Source: Combretum micranthum (taxonomy: Eukaryota; Streptophyta; Magnoliopsida; Myrtales; Combretaceae). From it: a stretch of DNA of 64,000 nt. The notes under the pieces are model-generated. The model had not been told where the DNA came from, did not search any database, and saw only the letters and a program-made list of their open reading frames with translations. Below are positions 49,021 to 61,779 of this stretch, piece after piece (within the stretch, counting starts at the first letter, position 1; every line of letters begins with the position of its first letter). The stretch covers positions 1-64,000 of the forward strand of contig JAMXBD010002487.1 of NCBI GenBank assembly GCA_024138025.1, in the 5' to 3' direction. A program made the position numbers and the translations under genes.

Positions 49021-52000
49021 GGCAATCACATCACCTAAACCTTTTATTCACTCACGTTGAAGCAGTATTAATAAATGTCACATTATAAAAGGTAACAAAT
49101 ATTTCTTATATATTAGAAAAATTCTTAACGGAAATAAATAATTTCAATTCCTACCAAATTTTCAAGTAAATAATGCAATAGAAAGTATAATAACAATAGT
49201 TGTTATATTCCCTCTCTACTACCTTTAAATGAGGGAGCCCTCTATAGTCCTCAACTATCGGACCATTAAAATAAATATAATAATTGAAATATTAACAATT
49301 TTAATGATTCAATTATTGTTTGGTATGATATGAACCGTTAGATAATAATAAGATTGATTCTATCAAAATTAATAATGAGATAATAGAATTTCCCTTTAAA
49401 TATATAGATCACTATTTATCACTCTCTTTTGAAAAATTAAATTACTTTAGAAGTGAAAAAAAAAATCAAAAATCATAAATTTTATTAAATAAAAAAGTAT
49501 GGAATACTTACTAGAGAGTTGGTATGCTAAATTTTATTGTATTTCTTTCTTTGTCGTTATCATGTTCTCATAAGTCAATAAAACATATGGAAAATTTTCT
49601 GATCTATCTTAACAATGTAAAGAAGATCGAATATAGATGATTCTGGCGATGTGGTAGATGCCGATGAATCAACTGTGGATGCTAGCAGTAGCAGCAAGGT
49701 GAGTTCAGATTGTATTATTGTTATCATTTTTTTTAAACCTAAGGCGCTATGATAACATGAACATTTATACAATTTATTGTTGCGTTGTAGTTGATAATAG
49801 TAGATATTGATGTGTAAAGTGGGGTGAAAGGCAATGTAACCCTTTTAAAAAAAAATAATAATTACTAAAATAGAATACATCGCAAACTAATTACCAAAAT
49901 AAATCATTAAATTCACACATTGGAGATGAAAAATAATATTGCACATTTTAAAAATGGGCAACATGTATATATTGCATTGAAAATGGGCAGCATGCAGTTG
50001 TGCATGTCGAAGATGGGCAACTTATATATGTTGTGCATCTCTTCTATATGCGTAATATATACATAACACGTCCTCATGTTCCAAATGTGAAATTAGTGGG
50101 TTATTTTGATAATTAAATTTGATTATGTCCTATTTTAGTGATTAATAAAGAAAAGATGTCTAATTTGACAAAAAAATCGTGTTTAAAGTGGCAATTACGT
50201 GCATATATATCCACAGGAGATAAAAACAAGCTATAAAGAAAAACACTAAATTAACCTTATATAAAATATATAATGCATATACAATAATAATAACGAGTCC
50301 ATCTCATTTTAGAGCAGGATTGCTACAAAAATTAAGTAAATTACATGAAAGTTTTGAAAGCTTTAAAAATTGTAGCTTTGGTCATCCAATATGTAACATT
50401 TTCCATGTGCTAGAGGGTGTTGTTACAGGTAATTTTGATCGACACATGCAAGCCACAAACCAGACCAGTTTTGTGTTTGTGACAAACTAATTATAATGAA
50501 CAATGCACTGTTATAAATTTATAATCTAATACAGTAAGTGCTGATTTTTCAAAAAAAAAAGAATGCGCTTTTTATATATTAGCGGTTCTCATAAGGTGGA
50601 AAATAATATAATACTAGTTGTAATATATAAATGGACTTCTTTTATTATTATTATTATTATTATTTGAGCTTGACTCTTTAAGCTAAGTGATAAAGAGTAT
50701 AGTTCGCATTGGGATTATCAACGAGGGATTTGTCATGGTAGGCTTAGAGTAGACCTGTTGGATTGGTTTATTCATCATCTAACGTTTCTCATTATGGTTT
50801 ATACATTAAAAGAGACTTATTTTGACCGTCGATTGTCAACGTGCTTAAACAAATGACATTTAATATCCAAACTTTATAAATACCTCAAATTAGGACTATA
50901 AACGAGTTAAGCCGAGTCGAGATGATGCAATACTAAGCTCGAACTTGACTAGACTTGATACTTAACGAGCTCAAGTTCGACTCGATTATTCTTATAAAAA
51001 TTAATTGGATTAAAAAATAAGTTGAAATTTAGGAATATAATTAGGTTTTTGTTGATTTGGTTTTAAAATATAATAAATGCGGATAATTAGATATAAATTA
51101 AAGATTAAAAGAAAGCACGGAATGGAAATAAGCTTTAAAAAGGAGAGCAACACAAATTTCATAATTTTTTCATAAAAATTAATAAAAGTTCTATTAGACT
51201 CACAAGTTAATTAAATTAAGTATTTTAAAACTTGAATTTGATAGCTACTCAAATAGTTCGAACTAGAGCCCATCCATAGCCAAGTCAAATTTGAGTTATC
51301 AATGAGTTGAACTCAAGTAGCTCATAAATAGCTAAGCTTACCTACAACCTACCTAAGTCCTCCTCATTTGAATTGTTCCACTTGTCACAAGTGCATTTTA
51401 GACAATTTGGATTGTCTAATTATCATCCATATTCCTTCTCTCTCTAGAAGGTTCTCAATGTGTTATTGTATGTCACTTCTTGCAAGTCATATTTAGCGCA
51501 ACACTTTCGTAGCATGCATGTGATGACTCTCGAATTGATACATCTACATAGTATATTTTTACATAGTAAACATATTAAAATCTGAATGTTTCAAATCATT
51601 GCTCCACCATGGACAACTGTATAAAATTGCACGAATCCTTTCTAAATCCAATCAATGCATCAGTTATGTAGTAAATTTTATACAAGTTAATGCCGAAATA
51701 TTGTTATTCAATCATAGCTAGTGAACGATACATATGTGATGATTTATGATAAAAACATTAAAGATTTATCCTATCATCAAATTATGGAGTATCTATTTTT
51801 CCTTTTTCCGGTGAACCAAGACGATAACATTGATATCAAGGTGAACAGAATTGCCGCCCATGGGGGCGGTTATCATTCGGAGGCACAACAGCCCAAACAA
51901 TATTACAAGACAAAACGTCTCCATGATAAGCCGTCCAAAAAGAAGCAAAAACATCAGCAGAAACAACACCCAAAATAAAATGCCATAAATCCTCCGGGAG

Positions 52001-52544
52001 AGTATCTATTTTCTTACCTTATAGAGAATTATCTTCTTACAAAATTCTAAAATTATAAAAAATTCTATAAGCATTTTAACGTCTTCTTTCTTCAAGTTAT
52101 AAATTATGAACAAGTCACCATGTATCTATCTTTTTTTTCCCCCTTTTTTAGGGGAAAATTTTAAGTTTTTCCCTTTTCTGATTGATGATTATGTTTTAAT
52201 TCTTCTTCTTAATTAAAAACGGATTTTTAAAAATCAAAGAGAAAATAGAGCTAGCCCCAATATATTGTTTCTTTTGTGTTCCCGCCAATAGATATCTAAC
52301 ATGTGTCTAACAAATTAAAAAAATATAAAAAATCCCTAAAATAAAGGAAGCAGTTCTTGACACATGTCAGATATTCATTTGTAAAGACACAATGGAGACA
52401 ACAAACTAGTAACATCAAATTTTTTTCCTAGATTTGGAACCTTCATACCGTAGTTAATGTTGATGTAGCATCCTTCCTCTTGCACATTCGAGTTTACCCA
52501 AAATTCACTTTGTGTATAAATATCAAATAACTAGCAAAACAGAA

Positions 52545-55500
52545 AGATAAAGGGAACAAACATGCCAAAAAGGAATGTAAGGGATCAATCATTTTAAACA
52601 AATGTTGATGTTGTGATTGTTATACACAAAATTTAATGTATACTCTCACCCTTTTGCTATTGTGTGTGATATTAATTTGTTTTGGAAAAAAATTGCTTTA
52701 CCTAAAAAACAATCAAGGGTCAAATGTTGGAACTTCATGCAAAGGAGAGTTCAAGGCTTGGTATACAGCTCTATCAACAACATTTCTATAAGGATCCTCC
52801 TCTCTCTTTTTAATCAAATAAGCGATACATGCCTCAACCTCTGATTTGATCTGCAAGTACAACTCATTTGCACTCTCTTTGTCCTTCACCAGATCTCTTC
52901 TTCCCTTTGTGCTCACAGGCTTTCCAAACAAATGGTACACCCGCCCGGTAACTTTGGCAGGAGCCCTGGGAAGAACATTGCTTGGTTTGCAATCTCCCCA
53001 TCCATGCCCTCCCTATATCATCAACATCACATCATATTAGTGTTAGCCATATGCTTGCTTGATGAAGATCAAATGTGCACCCTCAGGGCCATGGTTAATA
53101 CCTGATATTTACAGTTTGACTGGTTTGCTCTCTTATCCAGTCTTTCAGCACTGGGATTTTCATCATATCATTGTAATCTAGAACCAACTTGGTTTGCAAA
53201 TTAATGATAAAATGTTAGACAACAGCTTCAACCATAATTAAAGGAATGTAATGCTTAGCTTGGATGCACATATGATACTAGGAGGTGGACAGTGTAACAT
53301 CATATGAAAAGGTCAAAAACAAAACATGAAAAGTCTAGCAGAACACAGTAGCAAAAAGCTATCAAAAAGAAAAAAGAGGTGCTCGGTGTTGAGGTTAGCA
53401 CTACAACTAGTTTATCTAATTGGGTTAACTTTGTACATATAATATGTGCTATTATATTTGTTACTTAATGCAGTGATTTGATTTCAAGAGCTTTTTGCTC
53501 TGATACTATGGTAAGGTTAATACCACCTTTATCTGATTTAAAAGCTTAAGTTTGTAAATGCTACTATTTACTTAACACTCGGTTTGTAGTGTGGTTGGCT
53601 GTTTCTACTACCTTGGTTTCAAATACATTAATTATATACATTTGTTTTGTTTTTGCAGTAGAATCCAAATAAGCCAACATTCAGACGTTACAAATTTCAG
53701 CTGCTAAATATCAATATGGTATGTTTGCTTGCAGATGTTGGTACGTGTGTGTATGTAAGAGAAAACTTACTTCAGCCAAGTCATCTTCTCCAACAGATCC
53801 GAAAGGTACTATAGTGGCCCCAAACCTTGCGGCCATTCTTACAAATTCTGGTTGATTAGGCCAGAATAGTTTGTATTGTTCACCCTGCAATTTGGTCATG
53901 AAGAGTAAGAACTATTGTGAGATTGTGATAAAACTTCACAAATCAAATGCAGTTATTTTGGAAAAACTTGTATATGCAAATTCAACAGGTTTGAGGACAA
54001 GATTCACACCGAATAAAATTAGACAGAACTACTCAGTCCATCATTAACTTTATAGATTGCAAGCAAAAGACTCCTAGTATTGGATTTAAGTAGGTGATTT
54101 TAAAGACAACATAATTTTACTATGCAGAAAGAAGAGAAAGTTATTATTCTTTATTGCTGAGCTCATTTGTCAAACATGACAACTCCTGCATGTAACTTTA
54201 CTTGAAACCAGGACAACTAGGTTTTGCTAACGCGTTGCTAAACGTTTATTCTAATATAAGCAAAGATAATCTCTTATCTAATTGATGGATGGAATTAGGA
54301 GCTGCATTTTGTGGCACATAAAATAAATTACAGAGCATACCTTGTAATGGAGAGCCTCACGGCCTCCTCCAGGATATAACAGAACATGTGATTTGGATGA
54401 CAGCATTTTGAAGAGATTGCTTGGTGTTACAGGAAGTGCTCCAAACACCTTTAACCAGTCTATGATATTAAATTCATGAGTTGACCTTTCCATCGCATCT
54501 GAGAAAAGAGTGGGGTGAGCCACACCACGCACAAGAATGTTCTTCTCCCTCAAAAATTCTTCAACAAGTGAGTACAGCTCCATCCCCATCAACATGTGAT
54601 AACCGACAAACAAGACAGGCCCCTCACTTGGAACCCCTGCAAGGCCTCTAACTATCTTTCCATTTTCCAAAGTTGAGAACGAGACTGCACTGCAAGCATA
54701 CCGGAATAATCTGCATTTATTTCAATATGGCATTAGACAAAGTCTTGGTGGCTTAAGCATAATTTCATCATTATACTCTATAGAGAGGCTTCATTAATAA
54801 ATGGTGATACGGTGTAAAAGTTATGAACCACAAAAAATTTGGGATCGAAACTATAAGGAAAACTAGAAATCAAACAGAGGGCTATATTCTATTCCCTCTT
54901 GATTATACTAATTGCAGTCGATAACATTGTAAATTAAAGTGGATTTCAAGGAGTTCTGAAGTGAATGGATGATTTCCATAGCATATCAGTTTTATTTGAT
55001 TATAAGAGATCTGCTTGAGGTTGATATTGACCAACAGAAAGTAAGTAGGACAGACAGATATGTTGTATGCTGCATTACCCAATTACTTGGTTGTAACCAA
55101 ACGTGTATTCCCACATACTGGGAGGCAAGAAATCTGAAATATAATCATGCCTGCTGGTACGTCGATATGTACAAGTACCTTTGATGACGGTCAGCAAATT
55201 GATGCCATCTTCCTGCCATACAAGATGTTCAGAAACAATATGGGAAGAATGTACCACAAAAGTGGAAAAACCACCGATAAGCTATTCTGTAGAAGAGATT
55301 TATGCCATTCTTTCTTAAAACCAAGTACAGGGCTTACTATGGAAGGAGAGAACATTAAAGGGGCACTAGGGAAGTATAAATTAGATGTTGTAGGAAACTT
55401 ATTCTTATAAGAAAATCAGTTCTTGATTGGCCTAAGTTTGGGTTGCGACATGGAGGGCATCATAGACAGCTCAAAGCTTTCATCAAATGATATAGGAATG

Positions 55501-58500
55501 ACATACCAATAAAAGTGTATGCCCATTCTCCTTGAAGTGACGAACACGAACTCTAGAATTCTTGAGCATGCTCTTAAGCTGTTCAGCTTCATTTCCACTT
55601 GGAAGCATGTTATCCTGGTCACTGAATATAATACGTCAACTTAAAGGTTAAGAAAGCAACAGAAGGAAACCATGTATAAATGAAGTCATGCAATGATTTT
55701 TGGAATAAAATAATGACAGATGAGAAAGGCGACTGTGAAAGAAAACATGGAGATTTCCTACATGCGAGGAGATTAAAAACAACACGGGTTTCAAATCATT
55801 CGTGTAATGCCTAGACTACTAAGATGTGCAATTGCTTATGTTGTCAAAAGAAAACTTTCAAACAAACATACTCAAAATGCACTAAGAGAATATGGATAAA
55901 TCAGGGATTCTTGAATATCACTGTCTGGTACTGGTTAGGATTTTGCAGATTGTAAAAGCCACAAAGCATACCTTAAACAAACGAACCGAATAATTTCTAC
56001 ACTGTATTTCTATTCTTTTTCGTGCAAAGAACCAAAAAGAAGACCAGAATAGGCAAACAAACACAAACCTAGCAAGCAAAAGTACTTCAGCTCTGACAGC
56101 ATGAAGCCGAGAATTAGCATAAGAAGCAGCTGATTTCAATAATTTCAGTTTCCAAACTAGGGTGCCCTTGGGTATAATTTCTGCCAACCCCTGACAAACA
56201 AACTCAACAATATAAGTTCAAAATATACAATTGAGAGAGAACTCCAAAAAGAAGAAGAAGAAGAAATACAAAGGGAAAAGGAGAGACAAAACTGATTTTG
56301 AGTACTATAAATGTGAGCAATATACTTCTAAGTGCAATAACTGTGTCATGAAGAAAACTCTCAGCAGCATGACTAGCTAATAAAATACCGTATCTAAAGT
56401 AGCCTGGGCAGGGAGAATTTCTTACAGAGAGACGGGGCAGTAGATCAGTGAGATTTCCAGATAATTTTTCCAGTTGGAACCTTTGAGGAAGCCTACTATC
56501 AATGCCAACCGTTGCCATTTTCAGAGGATTACCTAGAAATGAATAAAATGAAAGCTACTAAGCAACATCATCGCAGCACAGTATTTCGTAGAAAAGCCAC
56601 AGCATGAATTTGGTTATGGAAGACATCCTGAACTGGAAACTTAAGTATTTTTATCCAAACAGAGCATTTGATCATCTGAGTCTTTCGAGTCACTGAAGAG
56701 AAGCTAATCATAAGGTGGATTGCAATATATGAAAACGCATAGGCTTTTCACCTAGGAAAGTAAGTTTGTTAAAGACTTTAGAGAAGACTAATGGGTGAAA
56801 CTTATAAGCTGGTTGTAGAACTAACCTCAACATGGTTTCAGGGTTGAAGGCAGTGAATTGAAATCTGTGCATAACATTTCACCCTCATTTAATTAAATCA
56901 ATCGCTTGATAAACTTTTAGATTTTGATGCTAGCCTTATTTGCCTAATATGATTAATTTTGTCCACTTCATGGGCTTTCAGATCAGTTGATTGTGGAGTT
57001 AAACGTATTATTATATCAATAATAAATTGTGGAATGCATCTGGTTTGTCTCACATATAATATCCACAATAACTTAGAGCTTAACATCAGGAAGAGCATTA
57101 GAGATTTAGAGAGCTGAAAAATCCCAATTTTGAATAATTTGTCAAGCTAGCCAGCAACTCTGAAACATGGGTAAAATAATAGTTCATTCTCATGATAGCA
57201 TGCTACTTGTCTCTGAAAAAATCCAGTGGTTCTTCAGATGTATAATTATTATACATCAAGGCTGCAAGTATATTATAGATAAATTAGCAATTCTAAAAAA
57301 GACCACCAAACAAAGCCTAGCATTCAGCATACCTAGAATAGGACCAAGCAGAAACGGGATAGTCACATGGAATGCATCAGGCAAAGCTTCCAATAAAGGA
57401 AATAAGGGCTGCAGCTGCGACTGGCCAAAGGATGTAGCTGAAACAAATCCACGCATCAGAAAAACTAGACATATATCTATTCTTGTTGTGCAATTTTCAG
57501 CTCATCTATATTTAATTTCAGTTGTATGCAATGTTACTGATTTAGAAGCACATCGGCCAATATTGTTGGGAAAAACCACTGCTATGAATGTGTGAAAAGA
57601 AACTGACCAGGATTAGCTAATATGATTACAAGGTCGATGGTTGGATTACGAGCAGCAACAGCAAGAGCCAGGCACCCTCCAAAGGAATCTCCAACTAGAT
57701 AGATGGGCTTTTTTGGAGAGATGGCATGTTCACGTTTCAGACTTTCTTCAACAAGTTTCACCAACCCTGAGCAGAGGCAATAGGGGGATTGTTAAGTGAA
57801 AAATGTGCAGATTATAATATTAGGAGAACCAATGATGCAAGGTTTAGAGAAGGACCTTCAAATGGTGTTCGATCAAGAGTAGGAATGTGCAAGCATCGAA
57901 CTTCAAATGCCCTGCAGTTAAATTTTAGCATAAGAATCCTTATGACAAGTACAATGTTTCTGCTATGAATGACCAATGACTTGACTACTCATGTAACTTT
58001 GAATACCCCCATAATTCATGATTCAACAGATTCCTGCCTAAAAGAAAAACCAGAAAGAAGGATGCGAAACACTTCTAATAATCTGACAGCTATGCAATGT
58101 CAATTATCATTTGCTCTAAAAGCTAGAATTACAAAATTTCAGACAATAACCATTTTAATAGGAACATGAATAATCATGTTAAGGGCCCGATGGATGATGG
58201 TAAAAGTCTGCTTTAAGATGAGCAGAAACTTGAGCATAAAGATCGGTCTTTGAGATTGAGAGTTTTCACTATTGTGATGAAAATTTCAGCACTGGAATCA
58301 AACTTCAAACTTTTATGCTTGGGATGAAAGCAACCCACACCGACAACAATTTGAATGCATATAATTTTCCATCATCAAATCAAACTTTTTTCTTAATTCA
58401 GTTGTAAATTGTACAGCAAATCATGATAATGCAGCAAAAGCAGATAATAAACTTACTTCCCGAGTGCTTTATGATGCAAAGTAAGGCCTAGACCAGTGCC

Positions 58501-59340
58501 ATCAAGCCCTGTGTGGAACAAAAGCATATTACAAAAACCAACCTACAACATTGAATATCAAAATTGAGCAACACATAGTATCCTAAACACAACATTGCAT
58601 ATGATTAAATGCAAAAGAAGAAACTCATGTACTCGTACTAAATTAAATAGCCAGCCAAAACATTAGATTTGGTACGGGCTTTATATTTATTTCTTGATGG
58701 GCAAAACTTACCAGGCAAAAAGAAAAGCACAGGAGAATCTTTTAAAGGCCGGCCACACTCGAGAGGGCAAAACCACCTCGGAGGACCTCCATCAGGCTTG
58801 ATAATCTCCTTGGCTTGGTCCATGAAATCCTTAATAGTAGCCGTTCCATAACCATCATCCCACAATGGGTCCAATTTCTCTAAAGCAACTCCATGAAGAC
58901 TTCCATTCTCTTCATCTTGGACATGTTCTTCTTTCTGTTCTTCCTGTTCTTCATACTCCTTGACTAAAGAACCTGGAAATCCATTACTCCCTCCTCCATT
59001 CGTATCCTTCTCCTCCACTAAAATCAATTCAGAAGATGATAAACTCAGCTCAGGCCCGCTCGAGCTCCTAGCAACCATTCGACATCGGAAAGGCTTGTTA
59101 ACTTGATGAGAATTGAAGTTAAGACATGGCACCACCTGAAAACTGGCAACTGATGCCATGATCTATAATATAATATCAACACTTAATACCAACTTCAACA
59201 GGGTTAATATGTTACAACTCCTATGACAGCTTGTTAATACAACCTTAAAAACAGCCTAAAAGAGACTATCACACATTCATTGCTCCACATAAGATAGAGA
59301 CTTAAACAAGTAATTGTCACCGAACAACACAACTATATAT
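52545..59340. repeat. Tandem duplication, unit B
   Basis: Partner of unit A (34440-47800). It is shorter because it lacks the retrotransposon, the 3' MITE and the extra DNA in intron 7, and so preserves the ancestral layout at those sites. Confidence 0.8.
52713..59159 (-). CDS. Phytyl ester synthase/diacylglycerol acyltransferase, copy B (PES1/PES2-like), chloroplastic
   Basis: PES enzymes of plastoglobules and thylakoids esterify phytol freed from chlorophyll, and diacylglycerol, with fatty acids; they are induced in senescence and nitrogen starvation, and a tomato relative makes xanthophyll esters. Thirteen exons join in phase with GT-AG borders: 59159-58712, 58508-58457, 57911-57856, 57766-57608, 57437-57333, 56532-56426, 56190-56069, 55621-55507, 55212-55079, 54710-54341, 53884-53771, 53187-53102 and 53012-52713. 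The predicted protein of about 720 residues has a Ser-rich transit-peptide-like N-terminus, PPRWFCPLECG, LPGLDGTGLGL, the hydrolase elbow YLVGDSFGGC (Ser near residue 213), the acyltransferase GYHMLMGMEL (His near 471), LLYPGGGREA and RFGATIVPFG. In exon 13, near 52945, a net one-base deletion relative to the family after LLPKLPG brings a stop at 52913, giving about 655 residues without the normal C-terminus. If that is an assembly error the gene is functional; otherwise it is truncated. Confidence 0.85.
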
Positions 59341-60589
59341 ACTATGGAAAAATTCATGAACATTCGTGATAATGACAAAATATTTTGGTTGTATGTACGG
59401 CCAGTTAAACTTCGTTTTACTGCTTGCCTTAGCACGAGATACGATGGATATTCCACATTTGTAGTGCTTTTGGGCAATTATTGAAATCTTCCACCTCTCT
59501 GTTTCAACTTGAACTCTTGGGCAATTATTATTCTATGGTTGCAATTTTTTGTTTTGTTTAACGGTATCTGTTCATTGGTTAATAGGGTCTGTTTGTTTCG
59601 ACTTATTCCACTCATTTTGGTATAATATTTTTATCGTTTTCAATTTAATGTTTGTAAAAAAACAGATTCTGACAAAAAATTAAGGATTTATTTATAAATT
59701 TGATCAACTAGATACAATACATATATAATACAAATGTAGATCAAATGCATATACGATACAGATTAAAATTGAGCAATCCAAAAATACCCTAAAGGGTATA
59801 ATATAATATTAAGATGATTAATTTCTTAGATTGATATTTTAAAATATTTAATATATCAGAATAGTTAATATAATATAATAGTAAGATGATTAACCGGTTG
59901 ATTTCGTTTGAAAATTCCCAATAACATTTTTTTTTACTGCGTACAGCCTTGGAAAGAAGAGTAGTTTTAGAAAGGTGCCAATTTTACAAAGTAAAACCCA
60001 ATATAGAAATATGTGGTGAGCCTTAAAGTACCTAAACTTAATATTATGAGAAGGTTACTTTAAATGGTTAATCTGATGAATTTATAATAAAGATGTTACT
60101 TATAATAGGGAAAAATTGCATAAAAATTTAATATTAAGCTCATCTCATCTTATATGATATCGCTGTAAAAATAAATGTAATAGACTAGAGATGAATTGAA
60201 GCAATTTTTATATTTTTTTATTTTTTAATATATATATATAAAATATATTTGTGGATTTGGCTTATGTTCATTGTCGTCTGGTTAACGTTTGGCCACACAA
60301 GCAAAGCAAACTAGTACACCGTGTCGTGTTGGTACGTTTACAAACTAAGGAAAGTGAACAAGATTGGAGAGAGAGAGAGAGAGTGATGGGTTAGTTTCCT
60401 TTTTTCCTTTTGATTTGGCGGTTTCCACAAGGTGAGAGGAAGGAAGCAGCGCCACAATTGAAACAGACAAACGTACTAGTCAGTAGTCACAGTAGTCACC
60501 CCTACCCAGTTCCTTTCAATTCAGTGTCCCACCAAAAAAAAAAACAATAGCCTGCATCCGGTGAAGATAAAATACCCATATATTTTTAA
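59341..60589. other. Upstream region of PES copy B; no gene
   Basis: It contains a hAT-like MITE (59583-59791) and then AT-rich sequence. At 60280-60540 lies a less AT-rich patch with a (GA)n run (about 60366-60384) and TTTGGCGG (60414-60421), which fits the E2F consensus. This patch has promoter-like texture but lies 1.2 kb from the PES ATG, and no other gene is seen beside it. Confidence 0.45.
59583..59791. mobile_element. hAT-like MITE upstream of PES copy B
   Basis: It begins TAGGGTCTGTTTGTTTCGAC and ends GCAATCCAAAAATACCCTA; the outer TAGGG...CCCTA and inner parts are inverted. Internal ATTTATAAATTTGATCAACTAGATACAATAC-like sequence matches the copy at 34507. I cannot show an 8-bp target duplication. 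Confidence 0.55.
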
Positions 60590-60968
60590 TTAAATTATAA
60601 ATTATATTAAAATGTATAAATTTATTTAATGAGTTTATTTAAAGTATTAATGCTTTAAGTCATTCAAAAGAGCAATCAGTATTTAGAGAAAAATTCATTT
60701 AAGCTATTGTGTTTTAAGTGGTTAAAAAAAAGTATCAATTTTTTACAATGTGATTAAAATAAGATATTAATAATTGACCACTAATAAAAATTTATAAAAT
60801 TTAATTGAAAACTAATCAAAACGTTGATAGCTTAAATAAATTTTGAAAACGTTGATATCTTGTTTGAATCACTTTTGAAACGTTGATAACTTTCTCTAAC
60901 CACTTAAAAAATTAATACCTTAAGTCAATTTACCTCCAAAAAATGATGCTTTCTAGTGTAATTTACTC
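60590..60968. mobile_element. Degenerate Mutator-type MITE (GAGTAAATTACA family)
   Basis: The right end is GTGTAATTTACTC (to 60968), the inverse of the family terminus. The right arm carries at least four AACGTTGATA(T/G)CTT blocks, which are the inverse of the GGTATCAACGTTT blocks seen at 16981. The left arm is diverged and its terminus cannot be placed, so the start is approximate. Confidence 0.6.
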
Positions 60969-61779
60969 GTGAGTGGGATAAATTATCAAGTGCCAAAAAT
61001 GGTATATATTTTTTATAAAAGAACTATCTATATGAAAAAATTATATCAATATTTATAGATTTATAATCATTTCATATAGCGTACCACGCTTAGTGAATCT
61101 TTTTTTTTTTCTCCCTCACCTGAACCTAAGACAAATATACAAATTTTATGATTTTTGGTTTCTTTATGAAATTTAATAAATCAATCAAACATTGAATAAA
61201 ATTACGGCTTAAAAAAAAAAGAAATTATTGATTAACGGGAATATTATCATCTAATTGTAAACGGTGAACAATGTATCTCAATATTAGGATAAAAATATAT
61301 AACATAATAGTATAAGCAAAATTTCGTTTATCTATTTTCTCATCTTGTATTAAAATGGCTTCATGAAAAAATTTCTAAAACTATGGAAAATTATATAAAA
61401 TTTCTAAATGATCGTTTGAGAATATAAATTTTGATGAAGTTATTTTATATCTATATCATCTTGTTCTCTTTTATTTAATGGGGAAAAAATACAATAAACA
61501 TGATTTTTTATTTTAAATAAAATTCTCATACTTTTCAATGTGGAAAGGGATCTTAAAAATGTCGGTAAAGCAATATCTTCTACAGATGCAGCCTTTGTAA
61601 AGAGGTAATTAACGAGAAAATGGACTGTCTATTGTTGAACAATACCTTGGATTATTATTGTCCTAACTGATTTGCCAATAATTTCTAAGGCAATAGAGTG
61701 TAACTAGGTCTTTAAGCTCTAGTACACCCATATGAGAAGGTATTGATTACTTTGATATTCATGCATAATTTATATAAGT
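60969..61779. other. AT-rich intergenic
   Basis: No gene or clear repeat structure seen; polyT and polyA runs at about 61101 and 61213. Confidence 0.5.

Larger units (their letters stand above)
47801..52544. other. Spacer between the two PES copies
   Basis: No supported gene. It contains an AT-rich block (48240-48820), a partial hAT-like MITE (about 48898-49020), an (ATT)n run at about 50642-50664 and, at about 50880-51330, repeated variants of CTCGAACTTGACT / AGCTCAAGTTCGACTCG, a pattern common in dispersed plant repeats. A lysine-rich open frame at 51721-51978 (85 codons, no ATG start) is not recognised and is not called as a gene. Confidence 0.5.

Noticed and set aside
51721..51978. 85-codon lysine-rich plus-strand open frame between the PES copies
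   Set aside because: It starts without ATG, is not recognised, and its basic tail follows from A-rich sequence.
57167..57595. 142-codon plus-strand open frame
   Set aside because: It covers the complement of PES copy B exon 5 (57437-57333) and flanking introns, and has no recognisable domain.
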